From the NCBI GenBank assembly GCA_024508675.1, contig JANINQ010000021.1, forward strand, positions 744,001 through 808,000: 64,000 bases of DNA. The letters are read 5' to 3'. Below are positions 45,239-55,115 of this stretch, in pieces. The number at the start of each line of letters is the position of its first letter. Within the stretch, counting starts at the first letter, position 1. The notes under the pieces were generated by a model. It searched no databases, was not told the origin of the DNA, and saw only the letters and a list, made by a program, of their open reading frames with translations. The DNA comes from Afipia sp. Lineage in GTDB: Bacteria > Pseudomonadota > Alphaproteobacteria > Rhizobiales > Xanthobacteraceae. Position numbers and translations under genes: made by a program.

Positions 45239-46132
45239 ATGTCTCTCGTCGCCACGCTGATCAGCAATCCCGTCGATCCACAACTCGACACTACTGCGAT
45301 CGACGCAGCCCGCGCTGCGCTGTCCTCGCCATCGCAGGCGGAGTGGCTGTTCGACGAAGTTGCCGCCGACATCCGCTTTAGCAGCACCGAGGACATTCGC
45401 ACAATTTCGGATCGCCTGCGCGCGGCCCTGAGCGAACTTCCCGTCGATATTATGGTGCAGCCGCAGGCCGACCGCCGCAAGAAGTTGCTGCTCGCCGACA
45501 TGGACTCGACCATGATCGGGCAGGAGTGCATCGACGAACTCGCGGACTTCGCGGGCCTCAAGGCTCATGTCGCCGCGATCACCGAGCGCGCCATGCGCGG
45601 CGAGATCGCATTCGAGCCTGCGCTGCGCGAACGCGTGGCACTGCTGAAAGATCTGCCGGTCACTGTGGTCGATGAAACGCTCAAGGAGCGCATCACCCTG
45701 ACGCCAGGCGCGATCGAACTGGTCCGCACCATGCGCGCCAACGGCGCCTATACCTGCCTCGTCTCCGGCGGTTTCACGCTGTTCACGACGCGTGTGGCCG
45801 AGATGATCGGATTTCAGGAAAACCGAGCCAATGAATTGCTGGTCGAGAACGGCAAGCTGACCGGCAAGGTCGCCGAGCCGATTTTGGGCCGCGAAGCGAA
45901 GCTCGCGACGCTGGTTGACCTGCGCGAGTCCTTTGATATCGACAATCTGGATACGATGGTAGTTGGCGACGGCGCCAATGATCTGGCCATGATCGAGCAG
46001 GCCGGCGCGGGTGTCGCCTATCACGCCAAGCCTGCGGTCGCCGCCGCAGCCGGGATGCGGATCGACCATGGCGATCTGACCGCGCTGCTTTACATCCAAG
46101 GCTACAAGCGCAGCGAGTTCGCCAAGAGTTGA
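45239..46132 (+). CDS. serB: Phosphoserine phosphatase
   Basis: The start at 45239 ([17 protein letters not shown]) gives 297 residues; the longer track ORF reads into miaA. An N-terminal ACT-like region (about 1-75) precedes the HAD catalytic domain with [20 protein letters not shown] (DxDST nucleophile), [20 protein letters not shown] and [16 protein letters not shown]. It dephosphorylates phosphoserine in the last step of serine synthesis. The gene ends near a bidirectional terminator. Confidence 0.97.
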   Translation: MSLVATLISNPVDPQLDTTAIDAARAALSSPSQAEWLFDEVAADIRFSSTEDIRTISDRLRAALSELPVDIMVQPQADRRKKLLLADMDSTMIGQECIDELADFAGLKAHVAAITERAMRGEIAFEPALRERVALLKDLPVTVVDETLKERITLTPGAIELVRTMRANGAYTCLVSGGFTLFTTRVAEMIGFQENRANELLVENGKLTGKVAEPILGREAKLATLVDLRESFDIDNLDTMVVGDGANDLAMIEQAGAGVAYHAKPAVAAAAGMRIDHGDLTALLYIQGYKRSEFAKS

Positions 46133-46160
46133 GGTTAGCCTCGCGCGTCATCCGCAAACA

Positions 46161-46188
46161 AAAATGCCCGGCTCACGCCGGGCATTTT
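46161..46188. terminator. Bidirectional terminator between serB and degP
   Basis: AAAATGCCCGGC-TCAC-GCCGGGCATTTT is a perfect twelve-pair hairpin with A and T tails, lying between the convergent serB and degP genes. It can end transcription from both sides. Confidence 0.92.
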
Positions 46189-46210
46189 GCATTCGGAGAT
46201 CGGCGAAAGG

Positions 46211-47728
46211 TCAGTTCACCGCCAGCGCGACGAAGCGCAGCTCGCCGGAACCGTTCGACACCAGAAGCAGCACGGACTTCTTGCCGTCCTTCTTCAACTG
46301 ATCGATCCGCTTCTTCACGTCGGCGGCGTTGGTGACGGATTCCTGCGCGACCTCCACGATCACATCGCCTGCGCTGAGGCGTTTCTCGGCGGCATCCGAA
46401 CCGCTGTCGACGCCAGTGACGATGACACCCTTCACATTGTCCTTGATCTTGAAGCGGGTCCGCAGGTCCTTGGTCAGACCGGCAAGATCGAGGCCGAGCG
46501 CCTTCTGCGTGACCGGCTTTTCGGATTCCACCGGGCTGGTGGTCTTGGCTGACGCTTCGACTGGCTTCTCACCGTCATCGAGGCGGCCGAGGGTAACCTT
46601 GCGGGTTTCTTCCTTGCCCTTACGGATGATGACCACATCCACAGCCTTGCCGACCGGAGAGTCGGCTACGGCACGCGGAAGGTCCTTCATTTCCTTGATG
46701 TCCTTGCCATCGAACTTGATGACGACATCACCCGGCTCGATGCCGGCAGGCTTGGCAGGGCCCTTGTCATCGACACCAGCAATCAGCGCACCGCGTGCGG
46801 GCTTGATGCTGAGGCTGTCGGCGATTTCATCCGTCACCTGCTGGATGCGGACGCCGAGCCAGCCGCGGCGAACTTCCTTGAACTGGCGAAGCTGATCGAC
46901 CACCGCAACAACGGTCTTCGACGGCACAGCGAAGCCGATGCCGATCGAGCCGCCCGACGGCGAGATGATCGCAGTGTTCACACCGACGACCTCGCCATCG
47001 AGATTGAACAGCGGTCCGCCCGAATTGCCGCGATTGATCGCAGCGTCGGTCTGGATGTAGTTGTCGTACGGCCCCGAATTGATGTCGCGGTTACGCGCCG
47101 AGACGATACCCGCGGTCACCGTGCCGCCGAGGCTGAACGGGTTGCCGATCGCGATCACCCATTCGCCGAGACGCAGGGTGTCGGAGTTGCCGAACTTCAC
47201 TGCCGTGAGCTTCTTCTCCGGCGGCTTGAACTTCAGCACCGCGAGATCGCTCTTCTTGTCCTTGCCGATCAGTTCGGCCCTGATCTTGGTGCCGTCATTG
47301 AGAATGACGTTGATCTCGTCCGCGTCGGCAATGACGTGATTGTTGGTCACCACGGTGCCGTCGGTATCGATGATGAAGCCCGACCCGAGCGAGTTCACCT
47401 TGCGCGGCGAGTTGTTGCCGCCGCCGGGACCGCCGCGCCGGTTCTTGAAGAACTCGTCGAAGAATTCGCTGAACGGCGAATCCGGCGGAAGCTGCGGATT
47501 GGCGCCGCGCCGGTTGCCGCGCTCGTCACTGCCCTTGTCGCCGTCGTTATTCTTGGCTTCCACCGTCTGCGAGGTGGAAATGTTGACGACGGCATCGATC
47601 ACCTTCTCTGCAACGTCGGCAATGCCGTCCGGCCCGCGGGCCAGTGCCGGTGTCGCTGCGAGGGCGAAACCGACGGCCGCGGCAAGCGGCAATACGCGAC
47701 GGCTCAATGCTTGAAACGCATCGGACAT
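46211..47728 (-). CDS. degP: DegP/HtrA (MucD-like) periplasmic serine protease
   Basis: The start at 47728 (MSDAFQALSRRVLPLAAAVGFALAATPALA) gives 505 residues with a signal peptide of about 30. The catalytic triad is His131 (TNNHVIA), Asp161 (KKSDLAVLK) and Ser236 (RGNSGGPLF). Two PDZ domains follow (about 300-390 and 410-500). A disordered Asn/Gly-rich segment lies between residues 50 and 110. It degrades or refolds damaged envelope proteins. It follows DUF2065, hflC and hflK on the same strand, a conserved cluster. Confidence 0.95.
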   Translation of the reverse strand: MSDAFQALSRRVLPLAAAVGFALAATPALARGPDGIADVAEKVIDAVVNISTSQTVEAKNNDGDKGSDERGNRRGANPQLPPDSPFSEFFDEFFKNRRGGPGGGNNSPRKVNSLGSGFIIDTDGTVVTNNHVIADADEINVILNDGTKIRAELIGKDKKSDLAVLKFKPPEKKLTAVKFGNSDTLRLGEWVIAIGNPFSLGGTVTAGIVSARNRDINSGPYDNYIQTDAAINRGNSGGPLFNLDGEVVGVNTAIISPSGGSIGIGFAVPSKTVVAVVDQLRQFKEVRRGWLGVRIQQVTDEIADSLSIKPARGALIAGVDDKGPAKPAGIEPGDVVIKFDGKDIKEMKDLPRAVADSPVGKAVDVVIIRKGKEETRKVTLGRLDDGEKPVEASAKTTSPVESEKPVTQKALGLDLAGLTKDLRTRFKIKDNVKGVIVTGVDSGSDAAEKRLSAGDVIVEVAQESVTNAADVKKRIDQLKKDGKKSVLLLVSNGSGELRFVALAVN

Positions 47729-47896
47729 GGTCGAAAAATCTCCTGAAAAGGGGCGGATCATTTGCATCTAGATTGCGCCTGAAAGCGATGGGTACGCAAG
47801 CACTGCCATCGCGCGGAATTCCTGCGATCAAGCGGCTGATTGCGGCCAAAACCCGGCCTTGCGTCTCACAACGCTGTCAGCCGGCCGACTTATGCC

Positions 47897-48097
47897 CTAA
47901 TGCCGCACCAGCCAGATCAGGATCAGGCCGACCACCGCGGACACAAGACCGACGGCGCGAAGGATATTGTCCGGCGATGTCAGCGCGCTTTTCATCGCCG
48001 AACGCATCCAGTTCGGGAGTGCCGTGAACAACAGGCCCTCCAGAACCATCATGACCCCGACCCCGACAAGAAGGTCGCCGTATCCAATCGACTTCAT
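47897..48097 (-). CDS. DUF2065 family protein
   Basis: The start at 48097 (MKSIGYGDLLVGVGVMMVLEGLLFTALPNWMR) gives 66 residues with two membrane segments (about 8-25 and 45-62). DUF2065 proteins regularly occur between hflC and degP, as here. The function is unknown; membership of the HflKC-FtsH quality-control neighbourhood is the only clue. Confidence 0.85.
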   Translation of the reverse strand: MKSIGYGDLLVGVGVMMVLEGLLFTALPNWMRSAMKSALTSPDNILRAVGLVSAVVGLILIWLVRH

Positions 48098-48139
48098 CCG
48101 GCAACAGCTCCTGCCCAATCCCGCGCCCCGCGCCGCATC

Positions 48140-49039
48140 TTAACGTGCGGAACCGCCAGCTGCCGCTGGCTTGCCTGCCGGATTGGCGAAATACCGGAAG
48201 AATTCCGAATCCGGCCGCAGCAGGAAGCGCGTGTCGTTGCTCTTCAGGCTCGATTCATAGGCGGACATCGAGCGATAGAATGCGAAGAAATCCGCATCCT
48301 TGCCGTAGGCCTCGGCGAACAGGCGGTTGCGTTCGCCGTCGCCCTCACCGCGAACCTGCTCGGCCTGCGAGTTGGCCTCGGCGATGATAACGGTGGCTTC
48401 GCGATCCGCCTTGGAGCGGATTTCCTGCGCCTTCTGGCCGCCCTGCGCGCGGAACTCGGCCGCTTCACGCTGACGTTCCGTCTGCATGCGCTGATAGACC
48501 GCCTGGCTGTTCTGCTCGGGCAGATCGGCGCGGCGAATACGGACGTCGACAACCGAAATGCCGTAGCTCGCGGTCTCGCGATCGAGCTGGGTGCGGATCT
48601 TGGCCATCAGCGCGTCGCGGTCATCCCGGACCACGGTGATGAACGTCACCTCGCCCAGCACACGGCGCAGCGCCGCGTTCAGTAGCGTGGTGAGCTGGAT
48701 GTTGGCGGCCTGGATCGAACCGAGGGTCTGATAGAAGCGCAGCGCATCCTTGATGCGATAACGCGCGAACGCATCGACCACGAGACGCTTCTGATCCGAC
48801 GCAATCACTTCCTGCGCCGGGTTTTCAAGATCGAGAATCCGCTTGTCGATGCTGATCACGGTGTCGATGAACGGCACCTTGAAGTTCAGGCCCGGCGCGG
48901 TCACGACACGCACCGGCTCGCCGAGGCGAACCAGCAGAACCTGCTGCGTCTCGCTCACGGTGAACAGCGAGCTGTAACCGACCACGACGGCGACCAGCAC
49001 AACGAAAAGAGCGACGATACCTGCGATGCCGTTTTTCAT
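48140..49039 (-). CDS. hflC: HflC, modulator of FtsH protease
   Basis: The 299-residue protein starts MKNGIAGIVALFVVLVAVVVGYSSLFTVSETQQVLLVRLGEPVR, an N-terminal membrane anchor and SPFH/band-7 domain, with later EVTFITVVRDDRDALMAKIRTQLDRETASYGISVVDVRIRRADLP and a helical region of RQREAAEFRAQGGQKAQEI. HflC and HflK build the cage around FtsH. It overlaps hflK by 4 nt. Confidence 0.95.
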   Translation of the reverse strand: MKNGIAGIVALFVVLVAVVVGYSSLFTVSETQQVLLVRLGEPVRVVTAPGLNFKVPFIDTVISIDKRILDLENPAQEVIASDQKRLVVDAFARYRIKDALRFYQTLGSIQAANIQLTTLLNAALRRVLGEVTFITVVRDDRDALMAKIRTQLDRETASYGISVVDVRIRRADLPEQNSQAVYQRMQTERQREAAEFRAQGGQKAQEIRSKADREATVIIAEANSQAEQVRGEGDGERNRLFAEAYGKDADFFAFYRSMSAYESSLKSNDTRFLLRPDSEFFRYFANPAGKPAAAGGSAR

Positions 49040-50178
49040 CGGTTGCTCCCGCCCTGCTGCGGCGCTGCCGGCGTTGCGCGGCGTCCAATCTCGTTCAATG
49101 GCAGATAAGGCACGACGCCCGGCCCCGATCCGTTCACGCCCTGATCGAGCACGAGCTTGTCGGAGTTGCCGAGCACGCGCTCCATGGTTTCAAGATAGAG
49201 GCGCTGCCGCGTGACGTCCGGCGCCTTCTTGTATTCCTCATAGACCTTCAGGAAGCGCGCGCTCTGGCCCTTGGCTTCGGCGACGGCCTGCTCCTTGTAG
49301 CCTTCCGCGACCTGCAGTATCTGCGCGGCGCGGCCACGCGCATCGGGAACGATGCGGTTGGCGTAGGTCTGCGCTTCGTTCTGAAGACGTTCGAAGTCGG
49401 CGCGGGCCGCCTGAACGTCACGGAATGCATCGATGACCTGCTGCGGCGGATCGACCTTCTGCATCTGCACTTGCTGGATCAGGATGCCGGAGCCGTAGCT
49501 GTCGAGCGTCTTCTGCATCAGTTCGAGCACTGCGGCTTCGGTCTGCGTGCGCGCACCGGTGAGGATCGGCTGAATCTGCGAGCGGCCGATCACGTCGCGC
49601 ATCGCGCTTTCAGCGACGGCCTTCACGGTGCCTTCCGGATTCTGGATGTTGAACAGGAAGTCACCCACGCCATCGGGCTTGATGCGCCAGAGCACGGTGA
49701 AGTCCACGTCGACGATGTTTTCGTCGCCGGTCAGCATCAGGCTTTCTTCCGGCACGTCGCGAATGGTGGTGCCACCGCCGCGGCGCGAGTCATCGACCAC
49801 GCGCATGCCGATGCTGAGCGTCGACACGCGCAGCGCCTTCGGCAGCAGCACAGTCTCGATCGGATAAGGCAGATGATAGTTCAGACCCGGCTGAACGGTG
49901 CGGACATGCTTGCCGAAACGCAGCACGACGCCGAGTTCTTCGGACTGCACACGGAAGAAGCCGGACAATCCCCAGACGGCCAGCGCTGCGACCAGCACCA
50001 GCGCAATGCCGACGCCGCTGAAATTTCCTCCCGGCAGCATCGTCTGCAGCTTGTCCTGTCCGCGCCGCAGAAGGTCCTCAAGATCGGGCGGCCTCGGGCC
50101 TGGCGATTGCGGTCCGGAGCCCCAGGGACCCTTCGGACCGGAGCCCCAGGGGCCTCCGCCTTGATTCTTCCACGGCAT
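49036..50178 (-). CDS. hflK: HflK, modulator of FtsH protease
   Basis: The start at 50178 (MPWKNQGGGPWGSGPKGPWGSGPQ) gives 380 residues. A Gly/Pro-rich N-terminus with repeated GPWGSGP precedes a membrane segment (GVGIALVLVAALAVWGLSGFF) and the SPFH domain with RFGKHVRTVQPGLNYHLPYPIETV. It makes the membrane complex with HflC that controls FtsH. It overlaps hflC by ATGA. Confidence 0.95.
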   Translation of the reverse strand: MPWKNQGGGPWGSGPKGPWGSGPQSPGPRPPDLEDLLRRGQDKLQTMLPGGNFSGVGIALVLVAALAVWGLSGFFRVQSEELGVVLRFGKHVRTVQPGLNYHLPYPIETVLLPKALRVSTLSIGMRVVDDSRRGGGTTIRDVPEESLMLTGDENIVDVDFTVLWRIKPDGVGDFLFNIQNPEGTVKAVAESAMRDVIGRSQIQPILTGARTQTEAAVLELMQKTLDSYGSGILIQQVQMQKVDPPQQVIDAFRDVQAARADFERLQNEAQTYANRIVPDARGRAAQILQVAEGYKEQAVAEAKGQSARFLKVYEEYKKAPDVTRQRLYLETMERVLGNSDKLVLDQGVNGSGPGVVPYLPLNEIGRRATPAAPQQGGSNR

Positions 50179-50380
50179 CGTCAATCTCCTCCGCGCGAAG
50201 CTTGCGCTCCGCAAACTCCTGGAAACTCATCGAAACTCTTGAGGCCTTATAGGGGACGGGCCCGGTCCTTACAACGCAGGACCGTTGCCTGGGAGAGCTA
50301 TGACCCGGGGCAAATTTGTCAATGCAAACATCGCGAAACGGAGTTAATGCCGCACTCTGCGGCACTTTGCATCGCAGGCC

Positions 50381-50911
50381 CTAATGCCGTCTTTCATATG
50401 TGACGTAGGAGAAATCGACCGTATCTCTTTCGCCCTTTGAATGGCGGGTTCTTGCTGTTTCGCGCCACTCCGCGAGATCAAGCGACTTCAGGAACGTGTC
50501 GCCCTCCGGCGTTGCATGAACTTCGGTGACCTCCAGCCTGTCAGCCTTCGTCAACCATTGCGCAAATATCTCGGCGCCGCCGATCACCATGATCTCAGTG
50601 ACGAAACGCCGCAGCGCGTCGCCCCGCGCAATATCGAGCGCGGCATCGAGCGATGTCGCAACCACGATGCCCGGTGCCTGAAAGGTCTTGTCGCGCGTCA
50701 CGATAATGTTGGTGCGGCCCGGCAAAGGGCGGCCGACGGAGGCGTATGTCTTGCGGCCCATGATGACAGGGTGCCCCAGCGTAATCGCCTTGAGGCGCTT
50801 AAGATCGGAACTGAGATGCCACGGCATCGCATTATTGAGGCCGATGACGCCGTTTTCCGCGACGGCGACGACAAAGACGATACGCAGACGTGTAGCTGCC
50901 GGCGCGTTCAA
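50381..50911 (-). CDS. folA: Dihydrofolate reductase
   Basis: The 176-residue protein has the DHFR marks [61 protein letters not shown] and [14 protein letters not shown]. It reduces dihydrofolate with NADPH. It overlaps thyA by 4 nt (ATGA), the standard thyA-folA coupling, since thymidylate synthase generates dihydrofolate. Confidence 0.97.
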   Translation of the reverse strand: MNAPAATRLRIVFVVAVAENGVIGLNNAMPWHLSSDLKRLKAITLGHPVIMGRKTYASVGRPLPGRTNIIVTRDKTFQAPGIVVATSLDAALDIARGDALRRFVTEIMVIGGAEIFAQWLTKADRLEVTEVHATPEGDTFLKSLDLAEWRETARTRHSKGERDTVDFSYVTYERRH

Positions 50912-51702
50912 ACCGCGACCTCGGCCTTGATATGCGGATGCGGGTCGTAATTCTCGAGCACGAAGTCCTCGTAGCGGAACGAGAAAATATCCTTCACATC
51001 CGGATTGATCTTCATCGTCGGCAACGGACGTGTGGGACGCGTCAGTTGCAGCCGCGCCTGATCGAGGTGGTTCAGATAGAGATGCGTGTCACCGAATGAA
51101 TGCACGAAGTCGCCCGGTTTGAGCCCGGTCACCTGCGCCACCATCATGGTGAGCAGCGCATAGGATGCGATGTTGAACGGCACGCCGAGAAACACGTCCG
51201 CTGAGCGCTGATAGAGCTGACACGACAGCTTGCCGTTGGCGACATAGAACTGGAACAGGCAATGGCACGGCGGCAGCGCCATCTTGTCCACTTCCGCAGG
51301 ATTCCACGCGCTGACGATCAGCCGCCGCGAGTCCGGATTTTTCCGGATCATTTCAATCACGTTGGCAATCTGATCGATCGTGCCGCCATCCGGCGCGGGC
51401 CATGAACGCCATTGCGAGCCATAGACCGGGCCGAGATTGCCGTTCTCGTCGGCCCACTCGTCCCAGATGCGCACGCCGTTGTCGTTCAGATATTTGATGT
51501 TGGTGTCGCCCGCCAGAAACCACAGCAATTCGTGGACGATCGATTTCAGATGCAGCTTCTTGGTGGTGAGCATCGGGAAGCCCGACGCCAGATTGAACCG
51601 CATCTGATGCCCGAAGATCGACAGCGTCCCGGTGCCGGTACGGTCCGTTTTCTTGGCGCCGTCGGCGAGAATGCGTTCGAGCAGGTCGTGGTACTGGTTC
51701 AT
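50908..51702 (-). CDS. thyA: Thymidylate synthase
   Basis: The 264-residue enzyme begins [31 protein letters not shown] and contains the active-site loop [14 protein letters not shown] with the nucleophilic Cys, and [46 protein letters not shown]. It converts dUMP to dTMP. It is the first gene of the thyA-folA pair. Confidence 0.98.
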   Translation of the reverse strand: MNQYHDLLERILADGAKKTDRTGTGTLSIFGHQMRFNLASGFPMLTTKKLHLKSIVHELLWFLAGDTNIKYLNDNGVRIWDEWADENGNLGPVYGSQWRSWPAPDGGTIDQIANVIEMIRKNPDSRRLIVSAWNPAEVDKMALPPCHCLFQFYVANGKLSCQLYQRSADVFLGVPFNIASYALLTMMVAQVTGLKPGDFVHSFGDTHLYLNHLDQARLQLTRPTRPLPTMKINPDVKDIFSFRYEDFVLENYDPHPHIKAEVAV

Positions 51703-51783
51703 GGGGCCTTTTTAGCCTGACGCGTGGCGCGATTCGATTTCGGCCGGGCAATTATACCCTGAAAAGTAAGTTACGGCGGCCCA

Positions 51784-51832
51784 AGCGCATGATCCGGAAA
51801 AGTGGGAACCGGTTTTCCGAAAGATCATGCGC
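51784..51832. repeat. Interspersed palindromic repeat of Bradyrhizobiaceae type
   Basis: A palindromic element reads GCGCATGATCCGGAAAAG, then GGAACCGG, then a matching TTTTCCGAAAGATCATGCGC. Outer arms GCGCATGATC/GATCATGCGC pair perfectly, inner arms GGAAAA/TTTTCC. I recall this type of element as common in intergenic DNA of this family. It lies between thyA and the tctC terminator. Confidence 0.8.
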
Positions 51833-51849
51833 CAAACCACAAAAGACAA

Positions 51850-51874
51850 GGGGCGGAACTCGCGTCCCGCCCCC
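51850..51874 (-). terminator. Terminator of tctC
   Basis: On the minus strand GGGGCGGGACGCGAGTTCCGCCCC forms a GC stem followed by TTGTCTTTT, 28 bp beyond the tctC stop. Confidence 0.78.
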
Positions 51875-51901
51875 GTCTAAATATTTGATTTCAGTCGTAT
51901 C

Positions 51902-52885
51902 TTAGTTGAGCGGCTTCAGCACGCCCGACCACTTGGTGATTTCGCTGTCCACCAGCTTCTTCAGCGATTCCGGTGTGCGCTCGGCCGGCTTCGGAATCAC
52001 GCTGCCGAGTTCGAGCAGGCGCTTCTTGACGCCTTCGTCATCCAGCGCCTTGACCAGCGCGGCATTGAGCTTGGCGACGATCGGAGCCGGGGTGCCCTTC
52101 GGCGCGAAAATCGCGTTCCAGGCCTGGGCCTGATACTCGGGCAAACCAGCCTCGGCGGTGGTCGGAACATCCGGCAGCGACGGGTTACGCTCCGGCGTTG
52201 CCACGGCATACGCCTTGATGGTGCCGCCCTTGATCTGCGGAACGGCGTTGACGATCTGGTCGCACATATAATCGACCTGTCCGCCGACCAGCGCATTCAT
52301 TGCCGGGCCGGTGCCGTTGAACGGAACGCCGGTCGGATTGATCTTCAGCACCGCGTCCAGAAGCTGACACGAAGTATAAGACACCGAGCCGACGCCTGCA
52401 TGGGCTTCGTTCAGCTTGTCGGTGTTGGCCTTGAGGTAAGCCACGAACTCCTTGAGGTCCTTCGGCGGGAAATCCTTGCGCGCCAGGATCAGGATCGGCG
52501 TGCCGGCGATCAGACCGACAGCCTCGAAATCCTTGGACGGATGATAGGCCAGCTTCGGATACAGCGGCACCGATGCGGCGTGGGTGCCCATATGGCCGGT
52601 GATCAGCGTATAGCCATCGGGCGCGGCCTTCGAGGCGCGCGTCGAAGCGGTGGTGCCGCCGGCGCCGACCACGTTTTCAATGATGATCGACTGGCCCAGC
52701 GTCTGCTGCATATGGCCGGTCACGATGCGCGCGATGACGTCGGTCGGTCCGCCCGCCGCGAACGGCACGATCATGGTGATGTTGCGGGTCGGATAGTCCT
52801 GCGCCTGAGCCGCGCCGGTGGCGACACCGACCGCAGCCAGCGCTGAAAACCCGCACGTCGCGAGCATACGCTTAAGCAAATTCAT
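51902..52885 (-). CDS. tctC: Tripartite tricarboxylate transporter substrate-binding protein (Bug family)
   Basis: The start at 52885 (MNLLKRMLATCGFSALAAVGVATGAAQAQDYPTRNITMIVPF) gives 327 residues with a signal peptide of about 28. The Bug fold shows in PFAAGGPTDVIARIVTGHMQQTLGQSIIIENVVGAGGTTAST, GAGVGSVSYTSC (approximate loop) and PDVPTTAEAGLPEYQAQAWNAIFAPKGTPAPIVAKLN. The ligand is a carboxylate, by family. It is last in the tctBAC operon. Confidence 0.94.
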   Translation of the reverse strand: MNLLKRMLATCGFSALAAVGVATGAAQAQDYPTRNITMIVPFAAGGPTDVIARIVTGHMQQTLGQSIIIENVVGAGGTTASTRASKAAPDGYTLITGHMGTHAASVPLYPKLAYHPSKDFEAVGLIAGTPILILARKDFPPKDLKEFVAYLKANTDKLNEAHAGVGSVSYTSCQLLDAVLKINPTGVPFNGTGPAMNALVGGQVDYMCDQIVNAVPQIKGGTIKAYAVATPERNPSLPDVPTTAEAGLPEYQAQAWNAIFAPKGTPAPIVAKLNAALVKALDDEGVKKRLLELGSVIPKPAERTPESLKKLVDSEITKWSGVLKPLN

Positions 52886-52980
52886 TGGGCTCTCCCGAGT
52901 ATTTTGATTAATTCGGCCCGGCAGTCTGAGCACCACCGGGCCGGATGAGTCTATTCAACTTGCAGCCAAGACGAAGAGGC

Positions 52981-53005
52981 AAGGCGCGGCGCAACGCCGC
53001 ACCTT
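52981..53005 (-). terminator. Hairpin between tctA and tctC
   Basis: AAGGTGCGGCG-TTG-CGCCGCGCCTT on the minus strand forms about eleven pairs right after the tctA stop. No U-run follows, so it may stabilise or partly terminate the mRNA before tctC rather than fully end it. Confidence 0.5.
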
Positions 53006-53012
53006 GTTAACC

Positions 53013-54527
53013 CTAGTTCTCTGACTCGACGAACACCTCGTCGCGCTTCTTGCGCAGTGCCGGCAGCAGCGAGAGGATCAGCAGGAACGCTGCCACCGCC
53101 ATCAGCGTGGCGGACAGCGGCCGCGTCAGGAACACCGACCAGTCGCCGCGCGAGATCAGGAGCGCACGGCGCAGGTTCTCTTCCATCAGCGGTCCGAGCA
53201 CCATGCCGAGCAACATCGGCGCGGGTTCGAAATCATGCTTCACCAGCCAGTAGCCGACAAGGCCGAACGCCGCCGTCAGCACCACGTCCATCGGCGCGTT
53301 GTTCACCGAGTAGATGCCGATGGCGCAGAAGATGACGATGCAGGGGAACAGCAGCCGGTAAGGCACCCGCAGCAGGCGCACCCAGATGCCGACCATCGGC
53401 AGGTTGATGACCAGCAGCATCAGGTTGCCGATCCACATCGAGGCGATCATGCCCCAGACCAGTTCGGGCTGCTTCTGCATCACCTGCGGGCCGGGCACGA
53501 TGCCATGAATGGTCATCGCGCCGACCATCAGCGCCATCACCGCGTTGGGCGGGATGCCGAGCGTCAGCAGCGGAATGAACGAGGTCTGCGCCGCGGCATT
53601 GTTGGCGCTTTCCGGCGCCGCCACGCCCTCGATCGCACCGCGGCCGAAACGCTGCGGATGCTTCGAGATCTTCTTCTCGAACGTGTAGGCCGCGAACGAG
53701 GCAATCACCGCGCCGCCGCCCGGCAGGATGCCGAGGATCGATCCCAGCACCGTGCCGCGCAGAATGGCAGGCGTCGAATCCTTGATGTCCTTCTTGGTCG
53801 GCATCAGGCCGGTGATCTTCTGCTGCACCAGGCTGCGTTCCATCGATGCGCCGGGATCGAGATTGCGGATGATCTCGGCAAAGCCGAACAGGCCCATCGC
53901 GACGGTGGCGAAGCCGAGGCCGTCAGCCAGTTCGGGAATGTTGAACGACATGCGCGACGCACCGGTCTCGATGTCCGAACCGACCATTGAGAGCAACACA
54001 CCGAAGGCGATCATCGCGATAGCCTTGAGCACCGAGCCCTTCGCCAGCACGACTGCGAAGATCAGGCCGAGCACCATCAGCGAGAAATACTCGGCAGGGC
54101 CAAACGCCAGCGCGAGCTTGGTCAGCGGCGCACCGAGCAATGCGATCAGCACGGTGGCAACGCAGCCGGCGAAGAACGAGCCGATGGCGGCGATCGCCAG
54201 CGCCGGACCGGCGCGGCCCTGCTTGGCCATCTGGAAGCCGTCGAGCGCGGTGACCACCGAGCCCGCCTCGCCCGGAATGTTCACCAGGATCGACGTGGTC
54301 GAACCGCCGTACTGCGCGCCGTAATAGATGCCGGCGAGCATGATCAGCGCGCCGACCGGCGGCAGACCGAACGTGATCGGCAGCAGCATCGCCACGGTGG
54401 CGATGGTGCCGATGCCGGGCAGCACGCCGACCAGCGTGCCGACCAGTGCACCGATCAGGCACAGACCGAGATTGACAGGTGAGAACGCAACGCCAAAACC
54501 GAGGGCGAGATTTGCAAAAATATCCAT
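53013..54527 (-). CDS. tctA: Tripartite tricarboxylate transporter large permease
   Basis: The start at 54527 ([40 protein letters not shown]) gives 504 residues with about twelve membrane segments. TctA marks are [58 protein letters not shown] and [32 protein letters not shown]. It is the transport subunit with TctB. It follows tctB by 7 bp. Confidence 0.96.
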   Translation of the reverse strand: MDIFANLALGFGVAFSPVNLGLCLIGALVGTLVGVLPGIGTIATVAMLLPITFGLPPVGALIMLAGIYYGAQYGGSTTSILVNIPGEAGSVVTALDGFQMAKQGRAGPALAIAAIGSFFAGCVATVLIALLGAPLTKLALAFGPAEYFSLMVLGLIFAVVLAKGSVLKAIAMIAFGVLLSMVGSDIETGASRMSFNIPELADGLGFATVAMGLFGFAEIIRNLDPGASMERSLVQQKITGLMPTKKDIKDSTPAILRGTVLGSILGILPGGGAVIASFAAYTFEKKISKHPQRFGRGAIEGVAAPESANNAAAQTSFIPLLTLGIPPNAVMALMVGAMTIHGIVPGPQVMQKQPELVWGMIASMWIGNLMLLVINLPMVGIWVRLLRVPYRLLFPCIVIFCAIGIYSVNNAPMDVVLTAAFGLVGYWLVKHDFEPAPMLLGMVLGPLMEENLRRALLISRGDWSVFLTRPLSATLMAVAAFLLILSLLPALRKKRDEVFVESEN

Positions 54528-54534
54528 GATGCCC

Positions 54535-55038
54535 TCAGCGCAGAATGCGTGGGAACAGATCGAGCGGCAGCCCGAGCGCATAAGGGAACAGCAGTGCGCA
54601 TCCGATCGTCAGGCAGACGCCGACGACGATCGCTTCGACCAGCTTGGTCTCGTCGCTGCCCATCGCCGCGATCATGAAACTCACGAACGCGGACACGATC
54701 AGCCCGAGCGGACGGATCATGACCGAGAAAGCAAGGATCGCCAGCGTGACAAAGAACGGACCGCGAATGCCGTAGCGCTGCAGCGGCGGCCCTTCCATCA
54801 GGAACCCGGTCAGTGCCACGCCCGCCCCGAGCGCCAGCAGCAGATAGGCGAACATCCGCGGCGCCGTACCGGGACCGAACGAGAACCCGCGCATGCCCTG
54901 AAGATCGCTCGACGCCCACAAGGCGAACAGCGCGATCCCCATCAGCACAACACCGCCGTAAAAGTCCTGTGGTCCTTTGATTGGGCCGCGCACGGGTTTC
55001 GCGGCAGCGCTGTCTGGCGCTTCTGTCATTGTTGTCAT
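54535..55038 (-). CDS. tctB: Tripartite tricarboxylate transporter small permease
   Basis: The 167-residue protein has four membrane segments: YGGVVLMGIALFALWASSDLQ, RMFAYLLLALGAGVALTGFLM, FFVTLAILAFSVMIRPLGLIVSAFVSFMIAA and EAIVVGVCLTIGCALLFPYALGLPLDLFP. The last motif is a TctB landmark. It is first in the tctBAC operon. Confidence 0.92.
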   Translation of the reverse strand: MTTMTEAPDSAAAKPVRGPIKGPQDFYGGVVLMGIALFALWASSDLQGMRGFSFGPGTAPRMFAYLLLALGAGVALTGFLMEGPPLQRYGIRGPFFVTLAILAFSVMIRPLGLIVSAFVSFMIAAMGSDETKLVEAIVVGVCLTIGCALLFPYALGLPLDLFPRILR

Positions 55039-55115
55039 CCCCCTCAGTCGCGGGCTTCAGCCCGGTCTGTTCTTGTCGTTCAGGGTCGTCCCCTGCCTTT
55101 GCTTAGCTATTTTCG

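Noticed and set aside
44288-46099. 603-aa miaA-containing ORF spanning serB
   Set aside because: The N-terminal 290 residues are the antisense of serB; MiaA begins at 45229.
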